Shown here: positions 25,271 through 33,510 of the stretch, piece after piece
How positions within the stretch are numbered: position 1 is the stretch's first letter
Layout of the letters: each line of letters starts with the position of its first letter
Assembly: GCA_944381635.1 (NCBI GenBank)
Contig: CALWLY010000002.1
Coordinates: 186,001 to 250,000 of the forward strand
DNA length: 64,000 bases
Direction of reading: 5' to 3'
Origin: an uncultured Lachnospiraceae bacterium
GTDB lineage: Bacteria > Bacillota > Clostridia > Lachnospirales > Lachnospiraceae
Notes under the pieces: model-generated
The model's input: only the letters and a program-made list of their open reading frames with translations
Databases searched by the model: none
Told to the model about the DNA's origin: nothing
Made by a program: the position numbers and the translations under genes

Positions 25271-25292
25271 TTATTGTGCACTTCTCACATTC
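25271..25292. promoter_or_regulatory. Shared 22-bp motif, pckA copy
   Basis: TTATTGTGCACTT-C-TCACATTC, 40-60 bases upstream of the pckA -35 box, in opposite orientation to the gene. It is identical at 21 of 22 positions to 28195-28216 before citrate synthase. The rest of 25293-25445 is AT-rich with nothing else recognisable. Confidence 0.6.
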
Positions 25293-25445
25293 TGGATTCC
25301 TTCTTTTGTCAGTGAAAAAATTCATGGATAAAAAGTACAAAATACTATCCTCTCCAATATACGGTTTGGCTCGTCATCATACGTTCTTTTCTACTGTATG
25401 CCCCTTTCCTTTGTTCCATGACCTGTGCCTGTCTTTTTCTCAAGA

Positions 25446-25478
25446 AAAAACGGCACTGCCTGTTGTCAGACAATACCG
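25446..25478 (-). terminator. Terminator of the M24 aminopeptidase gene
   Basis: A 12-bp stem with three wobble pairs (CGGTATTGTCTG with CAGGCAGTGCCG), ACAA loop and six T on the minus strand. Confidence 0.75.
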
Positions 25479-25501
25479 CTTTGCTTTTTGAAATAAAATT
25501 T

Positions 25502-27304
25502 TTACCGGGTGATTTCCCTTGTAGCTTCCTTCAGCCACTGTGCTTCTTCTTCATTCATGAAGGGAAACATTTTTTCGTACACTTCTTTGTGATAGTTGTT
25601 TAAGCGTCTGATATCACCGGCCTCCATGATAGAAGGGTCGATACCATCCAGGTCAATGGGAACAAAGGTCAGCGTGTCAAAATACATGAATTGTCCATCG
25701 GTATTTTTCACGCCATTTTTTATTACCATCACGTTTTCAATACGAATGCCATGACTTCCTTCGATATAAACGCCGGGCTCATTGGTAACGTCCATTCCCG
25801 GTTCCAGCACCGTTTCTTCCATACCTTCGCTAAAGCGCCAGCGAATTCCCTGAGGACCTTCATGTACGTTCAGAATATAACCTACGCCATGGCCTGTGCC
25901 GCATTTGTAATCGATGTTTCGCTCCCACAAAGGTCCCCTTGCCAGAATATCCAGATTTCGTCCGGTACATCCATACAGAAACTTCGCGTCAGAAAGACGA
26001 AGCATGCCCATAGTCACCGCCGTATAGTGTTCTTTGATTTCGTCGGAAATTTCGCCGAGTACGATCGTTCTGGTCACATCTGTCGTGCCTCCGATGTACT
26101 GTCCGCCGGAATCCACCAGAAGCATTCCCTCCGGACCTAATACTTTATGATTGTCCTGTGTGGCTTCGTAATGCATCATGGCAGCGTTTTCCTTATAGCC
26201 GCTGATTGTAGGGAAAGAAAGATCCAGATAACCGGGAATCTCACTTCTCAGATGATCCAGATACTGCGCTGCGGAAAACTCCGTAATCTCTGTTTTTCCC
26301 ACATTCTTTTTCAGCCAGTAAATGAATTTACATACGGCTGCGCTGTCTTTCAAATAGACTTCTTTCATCTGCGCAAGTTCTACTTCGTTTTTTATCGCCT
26401 TCATTTTTTCCGTAGGATTCTTGCCGTCCACTGTCTCTGCTTTTTCAGAGAGTGTTTTATAAAACGCATAGCTTGTGTATCTGCTGTCATAAAATACTTT
26501 GCCGGAATAGCTATAATCTGTCAGGAAATCTGTCACTTCATGATAATCGTGAAGTACAATTCCGTATTTTTCTGCAGTCTGTTTCAGCGCATCCGTCACT
26601 TCACCGTTCTGGATAAACAAATGGCATTCTTCCATCGTAAGAAAGGCATAGGAAAGAGCTACCGGATTACACTCCACATCACATCCGCGGATATTCAGCA
26701 TCCACATGATATCGTCAAGTTTGCTTAACAAAAGAGCCTGTGTCCCTTTTTCAGCCATTACCCTGCGCACAGCATCCATCTTTTCTGCTGCCGTCTGCCC
26801 GCAGATTTCCTCATCCAAAACAAGGACCGGATGGCAGGGAAGTTCCGGACGATCCCCCCATACTTTATCTGCCAGATCTTTTTTGTAAGCAAAATGAATT
26901 TCCTTTTCTTCCAGAGCCTTTTCCAGTTTTTTCCCGAAAGCAGTATCCACTACCCTTCCGTCAAATCCGAGCGTCTGTCCTTTTTCCATGTTTTCAGCAA
27001 GATACTCTGCAATGGTAGGAACTCCTTCCTCCAGCATGCGGAACAAAGTGATTCCTGTTCCCTTCAGCTCATTTTCCGCCTGAATAAAATAGCGTCCGTC
27101 CGTCCACAGGCCGGCTTCCTTTTCGCTGACAACCAGCGTTCCGTTGGATCCTGTAAAACCTGATAAGTATTCTCTCACTTTAAAATAAACATCCACATAT
27201 TCAGAATTGTGAAAGTCTGCTGTGGGTACCAGATAATAATCCACACCATTTTCTTTCATCACACCGCGAAGTGCGGCGATTCTGTCACAAATAACCTGAT
27301 TCAC
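25502..27304 (-). CDS. Xaa-Pro aminopeptidase, M24B family
   Basis: About 600 aa, the three-domain form seen in eukaryotic APP1 and many clostridia. It has a creatinase N-terminal domain (about 1-130), a second similar domain (about 150-300), and the C-terminal pita-bread catalytic domain with metal ligands in LLVDSGGQYIGGTTDVTRTI (two Asp), TGHGVGYILNVHEGP (His) and TNEPGVYIEGSHGIRIENV (two Glu). It removes N-terminal residues before proline in the cytoplasm. I prefer the GTG at 27304, eight bases after GGAGG, over the TTG at 27319 that lies in that site. deoC is 42 bp upstream on the same strand. Confidence 0.93.
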   Translation of the reverse strand: MNQVICDRIAALRGVMKENGVDYYLVPTADFHNSEYVDVYFKVREYLSGFTGSNGTLVVSEKEAGLWTDGRYFIQAENELKGTGITLFRMLEEGVPTIAEYLAENMEKGQTLGFDGRVVDTAFGKKLEKALEEKEIHFAYKKDLADKVWGDRPELPCHPVLVLDEEICGQTAAEKMDAVRRVMAEKGTQALLLSKLDDIMWMLNIRGCDVECNPVALSYAFLTMEECHLFIQNGEVTDALKQTAEKYGIVLHDYHEVTDFLTDYSYSGKVFYDSRYTSYAFYKTLSEKAETVDGKNPTEKMKAIKNEVELAQMKEVYLKDSAAVCKFIYWLKKNVGKTEITEFSAAQYLDHLRSEIPGYLDLSFPTISGYKENAAMMHYEATQDNHKVLGPEGMLLVDSGGQYIGGTTDVTRTIVLGEISDEIKEHYTAVTMGMLRLSDAKFLYGCTGRNLDILARGPLWERNIDYKCGTGHGVGYILNVHEGPQGIRWRFSEGMEETVLEPGMDVTNEPGVYIEGSHGIRIENVMVIKNGVKNTDGQFMYFDTLTFVPIDLDGIDPSIMEAGDIRRLNNYHKEVYEKMFPFMNEEEAQWLKEATREITR

Positions 27305-27346
27305 TGTATTTTCCTCCAATCCGCCCTGAGGGCGATTCCTTTTCGT

Positions 27347-28009
27347 TTAATACTCTTTTGCAGCTTCTCCTTTTAAAAATCCCACTGCTGAAGAAGTTCC
27401 GATCCTGTCACAGCCGGCTGAGAGAAAAGCTTCCAGATCTTCCACCGACTTTACTCCGCCTGCCGCCTTTATTTTCACATGTTCTCCGATGTGTTTCTGG
27501 AACAGATGAATATCTTCCATGGTAGCTCCTCCGGTGCCAAATCCCGTGGATGTCTTAATATAATCCGCTCCCGCAGCCGTTACCGCATGGCACATGGCAA
27601 TTTTTTCTTCTTCGGTAAGATAACAGGTTTCAATAATTACTTTCAATATATGCTTTCCGCAAACCGCCTTCAGCGTGCGTATTTCCTCTTCCACTTTCTG
27701 ATAATCGTGATTTTTCACATCGCTGATGTTAACCACCATATCAATCTCATTGGCTCCGTCTCTTAAAGCCGCCATAATCTCCATAGCTTTAGCTTCGGTG
27801 GCACTGTACCCTAACGGAAAACCTACCACCGTACAGATATTCAGCTTCGGAAAAGTCTCATGCACTCTGGCAATATAAGCCGGCGGGATACAGACGGAAG
27901 CTGTCTTATATTCCACGGCTTCCACGCAAAGAGTCTGAATATCCTCCCACTTGGCATACGGCTTCAAAAGTGTATGGTCAATATGCTGCAACATTTCCTG
28001 TCTGTTCAT
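27347..28009 (-). CDS. deoC: Deoxyribose-phosphate aldolase
   Basis: Class I aldolase cleaving 2-deoxyribose-5-phosphate to glyceraldehyde-3-phosphate and acetaldehyde in deoxynucleoside catabolism. 220 aa. The Schiff-base lysine is in DYIKTSTGFGTGGAT (about residue 150), with the proton-relay lysine in HVKIKAAGGVKS and Asp in NEIDMVVNIS. GGAGGAG precedes the ATG. It is separated from a divergent citrate synthase gene by about 300 bp and precedes the aminopeptidase. No other deo genes are close. Confidence 0.95.
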   Translation of the reverse strand: MNRQEMLQHIDHTLLKPYAKWEDIQTLCVEAVEYKTASVCIPPAYIARVHETFPKLNICTVVGFPLGYSATEAKAMEIMAALRDGANEIDMVVNISDVKNHDYQKVEEEIRTLKAVCGKHILKVIIETCYLTEEEKIAMCHAVTAAGADYIKTSTGFGTGGATMEDIHLFQKHIGEHVKIKAAGGVKSVEDLEAFLSAGCDRIGTSSAVGFLKGEAAKEY

Positions 28010-28194
28010 GTCTCTCCTCCTTTTCCATAAATTGATGTCAGAAAGAGTCCTGTCCCGGACTTTCTTTTCTCATAATCGTCAGTCTTTGAGCATAGACTGG
28101 CATCATTGGTATTGTAATACAAAAAAAGACAAAAGACTAGCGTCACAGCGCAAAAATGAACAAAATATGAAGTATTTTTTAAAAAACAATTTTC

Positions 28195-28226
28195 TTATTG
28201 TGCACTTTTCACATTCATGTTAGAAT
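28195..28226 (+). promoter_or_regulatory. Citrate synthase promoter overlapped by the shared 22-bp motif
   Basis: Motif 28195-28216 (TTATTGTGCACTT-T-TCACATTC) covers the -35 box TTGTGC (28198-28203); 17 bases later is TAGAAT (28221-28226). A bound protein would compete with RNA polymerase. The remaining 28010-28194 and 28227-28314 hold deoC upstream sequence and a leader with no gene. Confidence 0.6.
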
Positions 28227-28314
28227 AAATTTATCCGATTTTTATGATTTCTATTAAGAAGAGAAAAACATAAAAACAGATGACATTTTATTTTTGAGAA
28301 GGAGGATGATACCT

Positions 28315-29685
28315 ATGATAGAGAATCGCACTAACATTTGCGACATCACACCAGACATTATCCGACTGGCGAAGTTGAGCGAGCAGTCCGATATTATAGA
28401 AAGCGAACTTTTTACCAAGTACGAAGTAAAACGAGGCCTGCGCGACTTAAACGGAAAAGGCGTTCTCGCCGGACTTACTCACATTTCCGATGTACGTGCT
28501 ACAGAAATTGTAAACGGCGTCGCGGTTCCCGCCCACGGCAAGCTCTTTTACCGGGGATACAACGTGGAGGATCTTGTCAACGGCTTTACCAGAGACAATC
28601 GTTTCGGTTTCGAAGAGGTTGCCTACCTTCTGCTGTTCGGAGAACTGCCGGATAAAAAAGAACTGGAAACATTCACAGAGCTGCTTTCCTCTTACCGAAG
28701 CCTGCCTACCAGTTTTGTCCGGGACATTATTATGAAAGCTCCCAGCAAGGATATGATGAATACACTGGCACGAAGCGTTCTTACCCTCTATTCTTACGAC
28801 GACCGAGCAGATGACACCTCACTTCCCAATGTTTTGCGTCAATGTCTGCAGCTTATCAGTCTCTTCCCGCTGCTTTCCATCTATGGATACCAGACCTACA
28901 GTCACTATCACGACAACAACAGTCTTTATATTCATCAGCCTGTTGCCCAGCTGTCCATGGCTGAAAATATTCTTCATATTCTTCGTCCTGACAATAAATA
29001 CACTCCTCTGGAAGCTAAAATTTTGGATATTGCACTGATCTTACATATGGAACACGGCGGAGGAAATAACTCTACTTTCACCACTCACGTTGTCACCTCT
29101 TCCCTTACGGATACCTACTCTGTTATGGCTGCTGCCATCGGCTCTCTGAAAGGTCCCCGTCACGGAGGCGCTAATATTAAAGTAGTAAAAATGTTCGAAG
29201 AAATGAAAGAACAGATCAAAGACTGGACCGATGAAGAAGCCGTTGCAGATTATCTGAAAAAACTTCTCAACAAAGAAGCTTTCGATCATGCCGGTCTCAT
29301 TTACGGTGTGGGCCATGCGGTTTATTCCAAATCCGATCCGAGAGCTGTCATCTTTAAGAGCTTCGTGGAAAAACTTTCCGAGGAAAAGGGACTTCACAAA
29401 GAATTTGAACTTTACAGCCTTGTAGAGAAACTGGCTCCTCAGGTTATCGCCGAACAGAGACAGATTTACAAAGGCGTCAGCGTCAATGTTGACTTCTATT
29501 CGGGATTTGTTTACAGCATGCTTGGCCTTCCGATGGAACTTTACACTCCTATTTTTGCCATTGCACGTATTGTCGGCTGGAGTGCGCATCGCCTGGAAGA
29601 ACTGGCCAACAACGGTAAAATCATTCGTCCCGCCTATAAACCAATCGGCGAAGACCGCACTTATGTGGATCTTGATGAGCGTTAA
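28315..29685 (+). CDS. Citrate/2-methylcitrate synthase
   Basis: Condenses acetyl-CoA (or propionyl-CoA) with oxaloacetate. 456 aa, longer than type II Gram-negative enzymes because of a roughly 60-residue N-terminal extension. The core begins near KRGLRDLNGKGVLAGLTHISDV. Catalytic segments are HMEHGGGNNSTFTTHV (His), GPRHGGANIKVV, GVGHAVYSKSDPRAVIF (His and Asp) and the C-terminal Arg region GWSAHRLEE. The ATG at 28315 is nine bases after AGGAGG; the ORF extends to a TTG within that site. In this setting it probably feeds 2-oxoglutarate and glutamate synthesis; aconitase and isocitrate dehydrogenase are not adjacent. The pattern alone does not exclude 2-methylcitrate synthase activity. Confidence 0.93.
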   Translation: MIENRTNICDITPDIIRLAKLSEQSDIIESELFTKYEVKRGLRDLNGKGVLAGLTHISDVRATEIVNGVAVPAHGKLFYRGYNVEDLVNGFTRDNRFGFEEVAYLLLFGELPDKKELETFTELLSSYRSLPTSFVRDIIMKAPSKDMMNTLARSVLTLYSYDDRADDTSLPNVLRQCLQLISLFPLLSIYGYQTYSHYHDNNSLYIHQPVAQLSMAENILHILRPDNKYTPLEAKILDIALILHMEHGGGNNSTFTTHVVTSSLTDTYSVMAAAIGSLKGPRHGGANIKVVKMFEEMKEQIKDWTDEEAVADYLKKLLNKEAFDHAGLIYGVGHAVYSKSDPRAVIFKSFVEKLSEEKGLHKEFELYSLVEKLAPQVIAEQRQIYKGVSVNVDFYSGFVYSMLGLPMELYTPIFAIARIVGWSAHRLEELANNGKIIRPAYKPIGEDRTYVDLDER

Positions 29686-29736
29686 CCGCTTCGATTTGTC
29701 ATTTTTATCTGCGTAAGAAATGATTGTCAGTAAATG

Positions 29737-29845
29737 AAAATGCTGTAAAATCAAAGGTTATTATGATATCCTGTTCTGTCTGAAAGCATTCGCTTTTGTC
29801 AGAACAGGGTATTTAAAATTCAACCTGAAATTTTACAGCATTTTT
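29737..29845. terminator. Long (about 108-bp) near-perfect hairpin between convergent genes
   Basis: AAAATGCTGTAAAAT pairs with ATTTTACAGCATTTT. Inside, AGGTT/AACCT and CCTGTTCTG/CAGAACAGG pair, then AAAGC/GCTTT at the tip. T-runs flank both ends. It separates the citrate synthase gene from thrC and may be a MITE-like insertion used as a bidirectional terminator. Confidence 0.7.
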
Positions 29846-29867
29846 GACTATAAAATATAAAATGATG

Positions 29868-29940
29868 TGGGGGCTAAAAGATCTAATCCCATATGGGCTT
29901 GCTCATAAATGGGGGCAAGATCTTAAGACCCGTCCCCGCA
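29868..29940 (-). other. Structured element after thrC
   Basis: On the minus strand GGGGAC, AAGATCTT, then a palindrome CCCATATGGG, then AGATCTT and GCCCCC. The two AGATCTT blocks and GGGG/CCCC ends pair to make a branched hairpin four bases after the thrC stop. There is no clear T-run. Function is unknown; it may protect or terminate the mRNA. Confidence 0.5.
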
Positions 29941-29943
29941 ATC

Positions 29944-31431
29944 TTATAATCCCAGGAAATCCTCCACGACCTTTTTCATTTCTTCCTTCCCGCACTGGCA
30001 CTGATGCCGTACAGGAGCGGTACGGATTTCTTCAATAGCCGCAGGAACCGGTACATTGGAAATTCTGGACAGTTCATCTACCAGTTTAAAATCTTCCATG
30101 TTTTCGTATTTGCTGTCAATGGCACACATAACGCTTCTTGTAAATTTGAAAGGACTTGCCGTGGATGCAATGACTGTTTTTGTCATATCGCCGGTATCCT
30201 TTTTGTATTTTTCATATACAGCTGAAGCAACCGCTGTGTGAGTATCCATCACATAACCGGTATCTTCATATATTTTTTTAATCTGGGAAGCGCTTTCTTC
30301 TTCTGTGGCAAAATTTCCGTAGAAATCTTCCAGTTCTTTTTTCATTTCCTCAGAAATATGGTATACGCCATTTTCCTGAAGCTGTCTCATCAATTCGGCA
30401 TTCTTTGCATAATCCTCCCCTGTCAGACGATAAATCAGCCTTTCCAGATTGCTGGAAATCAGAATGTCCATAGAAGGTGAGGTTGTCAGGACAAATTCAC
30501 GATTTCTGTCATAGCAGCCTGTGGAGAAGAAATCATAAAGCACTTTGTTTTCATTGGACGCACAGATCAGTTTCGCTATAGGCAGTCCCATATTTTTCGC
30601 ATAGAAAGCCGCCAAAATATTGCCGAAATTGCCTGTGGGAACTACCACATTGATTTTCTCTCCTTCGGCGATCTGCTCTTCTTTCAACAATTTTGCATAA
30701 GCATAGACATAATACACAATCTGGGGTACCAGACGCCCGATATTGATCGAGTTTGCGGAGGAAAACTGAAAACCTTTTTCTGCCATTCTCTCTGCCAACT
30801 CTCTATCGCCAAAAAGCTTTTTGACTCCTGTCTGAGCGTCATCAAAGTTGCCATGGATTCCCACCACAAGTGTATTGTCACCCTTCTGGGTCACCATCTG
30901 CTTTTCCTGAATGGGACTCACGCCATTTTTGGGGTAAAAGACAATAATCCTTGTGCCGGGCACATCTGCAAAACCTGCCAGAGCCGCCTTTCCCGTATCT
31001 CCGCTGGTAGCCGTGAGGATTACAATCTCCTTTTCCACATGGTTCTTCTTTGCAGAAGTGATCATAAGATGCGGAAGAATCGAAAGCGCCATATCTTTGA
31101 ATGCAATTGTCTTTCCATGAAACAGTTCCAGATAATAAGTTCTTTCCACTTCTGCCATGGGAGCAATCACATCCGTATCAAATTTTTCATCATAGGCTTT
31201 TGCAATACAGTCCTTAAGCTCCTCCTCCGTAAAATCTGTGAGGTATTGTTTCATCACTTCATAAGCTGCTTCCTGATAGCTCATATCAGCCAGTTCCTTC
31301 AAAGAACAGCCCAGAGCCGGAATTTTTTCAGGAACAAACAATCCTCCATCATCAGAAAGTCCTTTTAAAATCGCTTTGGATGCTGTAACTGCTTCCTGCG
31401 TGCTTCTTGTACTTCTATATAAGAGTTCCAT
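29944..31431 (-). CDS. thrC: Threonine synthase
   Basis: PLP enzyme converting O-phosphohomoserine to threonine, the source of 2-oxobutyrate for isoleucine. 495 aa, the long bacterial/fungal class. The PLP lysine is in HGKTIAFKDMALSILPHLM (about residue 113) and the phosphate-binding Gly-rich loop in VVPTGNFGNILAAFYAKNMGLP. The N-terminus (LYRSTRSTQEAVTASKAILKGLSDDGGLFVPE) is typical. It ends in a small cysteine pair (RHQCQCGKEEMKK), unusual but of unknown meaning. Start ATG follows AGGGGAA. It appears monocistronic, with hom and thrB elsewhere. Confidence 0.96.
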   Translation of the reverse strand: MELLYRSTRSTQEAVTASKAILKGLSDDGGLFVPEKIPALGCSLKELADMSYQEAAYEVMKQYLTDFTEEELKDCIAKAYDEKFDTDVIAPMAEVERTYYLELFHGKTIAFKDMALSILPHLMITSAKKNHVEKEIVILTATSGDTGKAALAGFADVPGTRIIVFYPKNGVSPIQEKQMVTQKGDNTLVVGIHGNFDDAQTGVKKLFGDRELAERMAEKGFQFSSANSINIGRLVPQIVYYVYAYAKLLKEEQIAEGEKINVVVPTGNFGNILAAFYAKNMGLPIAKLICASNENKVLYDFFSTGCYDRNREFVLTTSPSMDILISSNLERLIYRLTGEDYAKNAELMRQLQENGVYHISEEMKKELEDFYGNFATEEESASQIKKIYEDTGYVMDTHTAVASAVYEKYKKDTGDMTKTVIASTASPFKFTRSVMCAIDSKYENMEDFKLVDELSRISNVPVPAAIEEIRTAPVRHQCQCGKEEMKKVVEDFLGL

Positions 31432-31511
31432 CGCGGTTCTTCCCCTTTACTAGTGTATTTCAGTAAATTAGTATAGCACAATCCCGTGTCGGAAACAACC
31501 TCTTTTTGTCT

Positions 31512-32195
31512 TTATCGGAAGAATTCATGTGCGCCATATGCGAACAATCTATCCAAATGTGTGTCAAACCATTTCATATTTCCGGCCGAGGCGGCATCTC
31601 TGGCAGCAAAGTAGAGCGCTCCCTGGGACAAATCTTCCCCGCAAAGAACCCTCTCCACGGCCTGTCTTGTCTCCTGGGATACTTCCACACTGTCAATTCT
31701 TCCATCACTGACCGGAGAAAACTGAGCAACCCCCTTCTCTTTCTGATAGACCACCTCTGTGACAGAATCCGGGAAATCCTCACTGTTTACCCGGTTCATC
31801 ACTACATTTGCCACCAAAATTTTCCCGTTAATATCTTCTGTCCCGGCTTCCGCCTCCACAATTTTCAGCAAAGACTGATAATCCTGGGAATTCAAATGAA
31901 TCGTTCGGGCACTGTTTTGTGTGGCGGAATAAGTCTGACTGTCCAGTTTCTCGTAATCTATAACTCGCTGACTGGATGCCGCCGTCTCCTGCTTTATGTG
32001 ATGGCTTGTCTCATAGGTCACCGCCTGATCTTGCCTGTCTTTTTTCTCTTCCTCAAGAGAAATCACCTGATTTTCCTCTATCTGATGAAAAGTTTCAGCA
32101 GCTGCCCGATCAACCTGCGCTCCTTTTACACAGAAAGCCGCACTGAAAAACAACATACTGATTCCCAGAAGCGCTGCGCTGTAAGTTCTATACAT
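31512..32195 (-). CDS. Secreted SleB-type cell-wall hydrolase
   Basis: 227 aa with an N-terminal signal sequence (SAALLGISMLFFSAAFCVKGA). A charged linker (about 30-110) is followed by a Hydrolase_2 (SleB/CwlJ) domain: LLKIVEAEAGTEDINGKILVANVVMNRVNSEDFPDSVTEVVYQKEKGVAQFSPVSDGRI, with the catalytic Glu in VEAEAG. The family comprises lytic transglycosylases acting on muramic-lactam peptidoglycan in spore germination, or vegetative wall hydrolases in Lachnospiraceae. The short domain alone does not decide between these. Strong AGGAGG site. It is divergent from apbE, with about 150 bp between the start codons. Confidence 0.88.
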   Translation of the reverse strand: MYRTYSAALLGISMLFFSAAFCVKGAQVDRAAAETFHQIEENQVISLEEEKKDRQDQAVTYETSHHIKQETAASSQRVIDYEKLDSQTYSATQNSARTIHLNSQDYQSLLKIVEAEAGTEDINGKILVANVVMNRVNSEDFPDSVTEVVYQKEKGVAQFSPVSDGRIDSVEVSQETRQAVERVLCGEDLSQGALYFAARDAASAGNMKWFDTHLDRLFAYGAHEFFR

Positions 32196-32279
32196 TTCAG
32201 AAACCTCCTGCTTTTTGTAATAATTTTGTAATATTTCTAACCCTATTTTATACAGGCTATGCAGAAAATATTTCTGAAA

Positions 32280-32308
32280 TTGTTTTTTTAATTTCGGGAT
32301 GTTATACT
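32280..32308 (+). promoter_or_regulatory. Sigma-A promoter of apbE
   Basis: TTGTTT, 17 bases, TATACT, 40 bases before the start. Confidence 0.75.
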
Positions 32309-32348
32309 ATTTTCATCTGTTTTTTGAGAATTTAGAAGGAGACATGCC

Positions 32349-33335
32349 ATGAAGCTACAAAAATTTTCCATCCTTTTTTTCGTCTTTTTGTTTTCTCTTC
32401 TGTTTCTGGGAGGCTGTCAAAATTTTGCACAGCCCATCTCTCAGACCGGTTTTTTCTTTAATACAGTCATAACTCTTACCGTGTACGAAGGAAAGGATTC
32501 GAAAACGCTGGAGGGCGCTTTTGATTTATGTGAAAAATATGAAAACATGCTGAGCCGAACTGTTGAAGGAAGCGATATCTACCGCCTGAATCACAGCAAC
32601 GGAGAGCCGGTAACCGTGTCCGAAGAAACCTCCTTTTTGCTCGGCGAAGCCCTTTCCTATGCCGAAATGACTGAGGGCCGGATCGATCCCACCGTTGCTC
32701 CTCTCATGGATCTTTGGGATTTTACCTCCGACAGCCCTAAGCAAGTTCCTTCCGAAGACGAGATTAAGGCTCTTCTTCCTCATGTAAATTATCAAAATAT
32801 AAAAATCGACGGAAATACGGTTACGATTACAGATACCGAAACGCAGGTAGATCTGGGATTTATTGCCAAAGGCTATATTGCTGATAAGCTGAAAGAATAC
32901 TTCATCAGCCAGAATGTAGCGCATGCACTTATCAATCTGGGCGGGAACGTCCTTACCTTAGGCGGCAAACCCGACGGTTCTTCTTTCAAAGTAGGAATCC
33001 AGACACCTTTTGAATCGGAAGGCACTCCTCTTTATACGGTGGAGGTCAAAGACCAATCCCTGGTATCTTCCGGAAATTATGAACGTTACTTTGAACAGGA
33101 CGGCGCTATTTATCATCACATCCTGAATCCTTCCACAGGATACCCTTATCAGAACGATCTGTTGGAGGTGACTATTCTTTCCTCCTCTTCCATGCAGGGA
33201 GATGCCCTCAGCACTACCTGCTATGCCCTCGGTCTTGAAGAAGGCATGGAGCTCATTGAATCCATACCGGATGTGGAAGCTGCCTTCGTCACTAAAGATT
33301 ATGTCGTGCACAAAAGCAGCGGTTTTCCTGACTGA
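32349..33335 (+). CDS. apbE: FAD:protein FMN transferase (ApbE), lipoprotein
   Basis: Attaches FMN through a phosphoester to Ser/Thr of target flavoproteins such as RnfG, RnfD and NqrB/C. 328 aa with lipoprotein signal FVFLFSLLFLGGCQNF (lipobox LGGC, Cys about residue 23), so it acts outside the membrane as required for RnfG and RnfD. Family motifs are present: MGTxF-like TGFFFNTVITLTVY, the LINLGGNVLTLGGKPDGSSFKVGIQ segment, and SSGNYERYFEQDGAIYHHILNPSTGYP with the metal and FAD residues, then GDALSTTCYALG. The natural clients encoded here are the Rnf subunits at 43.9-45.4 kb. It is monocistronic. Confidence 0.96.
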   Translation: MKLQKFSILFFVFLFSLLFLGGCQNFAQPISQTGFFFNTVITLTVYEGKDSKTLEGAFDLCEKYENMLSRTVEGSDIYRLNHSNGEPVTVSEETSFLLGEALSYAEMTEGRIDPTVAPLMDLWDFTSDSPKQVPSEDEIKALLPHVNYQNIKIDGNTVTITDTETQVDLGFIAKGYIADKLKEYFISQNVAHALINLGGNVLTLGGKPDGSSFKVGIQTPFESEGTPLYTVEVKDQSLVSSGNYERYFEQDGAIYHHILNPSTGYPYQNDLLEVTILSSSSMQGDALSTTCYALGLEEGMELIESIPDVEAAFVTKDYVVHKSSGFPD

Positions 33336-33440
33336 CTGCGCAGGTTCACAACTGCTTCCTGGCACAATATCTTCTTTCCTGCCACAAACAATCCCCTGTT
33401 ATTGGCGTTATTAGATAGGAAATAAGATTTTTTGCCAAAT

Positions 33441-33489
33441 AAAACAGCAGAGACCGAAGCACAATGTGCAGCAATCCCTGCTGTTTACA
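33441..33489. terminator. Terminator after the metal-transporting ATPase
   Basis: AAACAGCAG/CTGCTGTTT stem with an inner GCACATTGTGC hairpin. AT-rich flanks on both strands; it lies between convergent genes. Confidence 0.65.
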
Positions 33490-33510
33490 GGTTATTTTTC
33501 TGATAATATA

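Noticed and set aside
28195-28216. Rex-type NADH-responsive operator
   Set aside because: TTGTG and CACA half-sites are present, but the spacer is one base short of the Rex consensus and no rex gene is in the window; left as an unknown motif.
29041-29754. 237-codon minus-strand ORF antisense to citrate synthase
   Set aside because: The citrate synthase frame is certain, and this translation has no domain; it is a shadow ORF.
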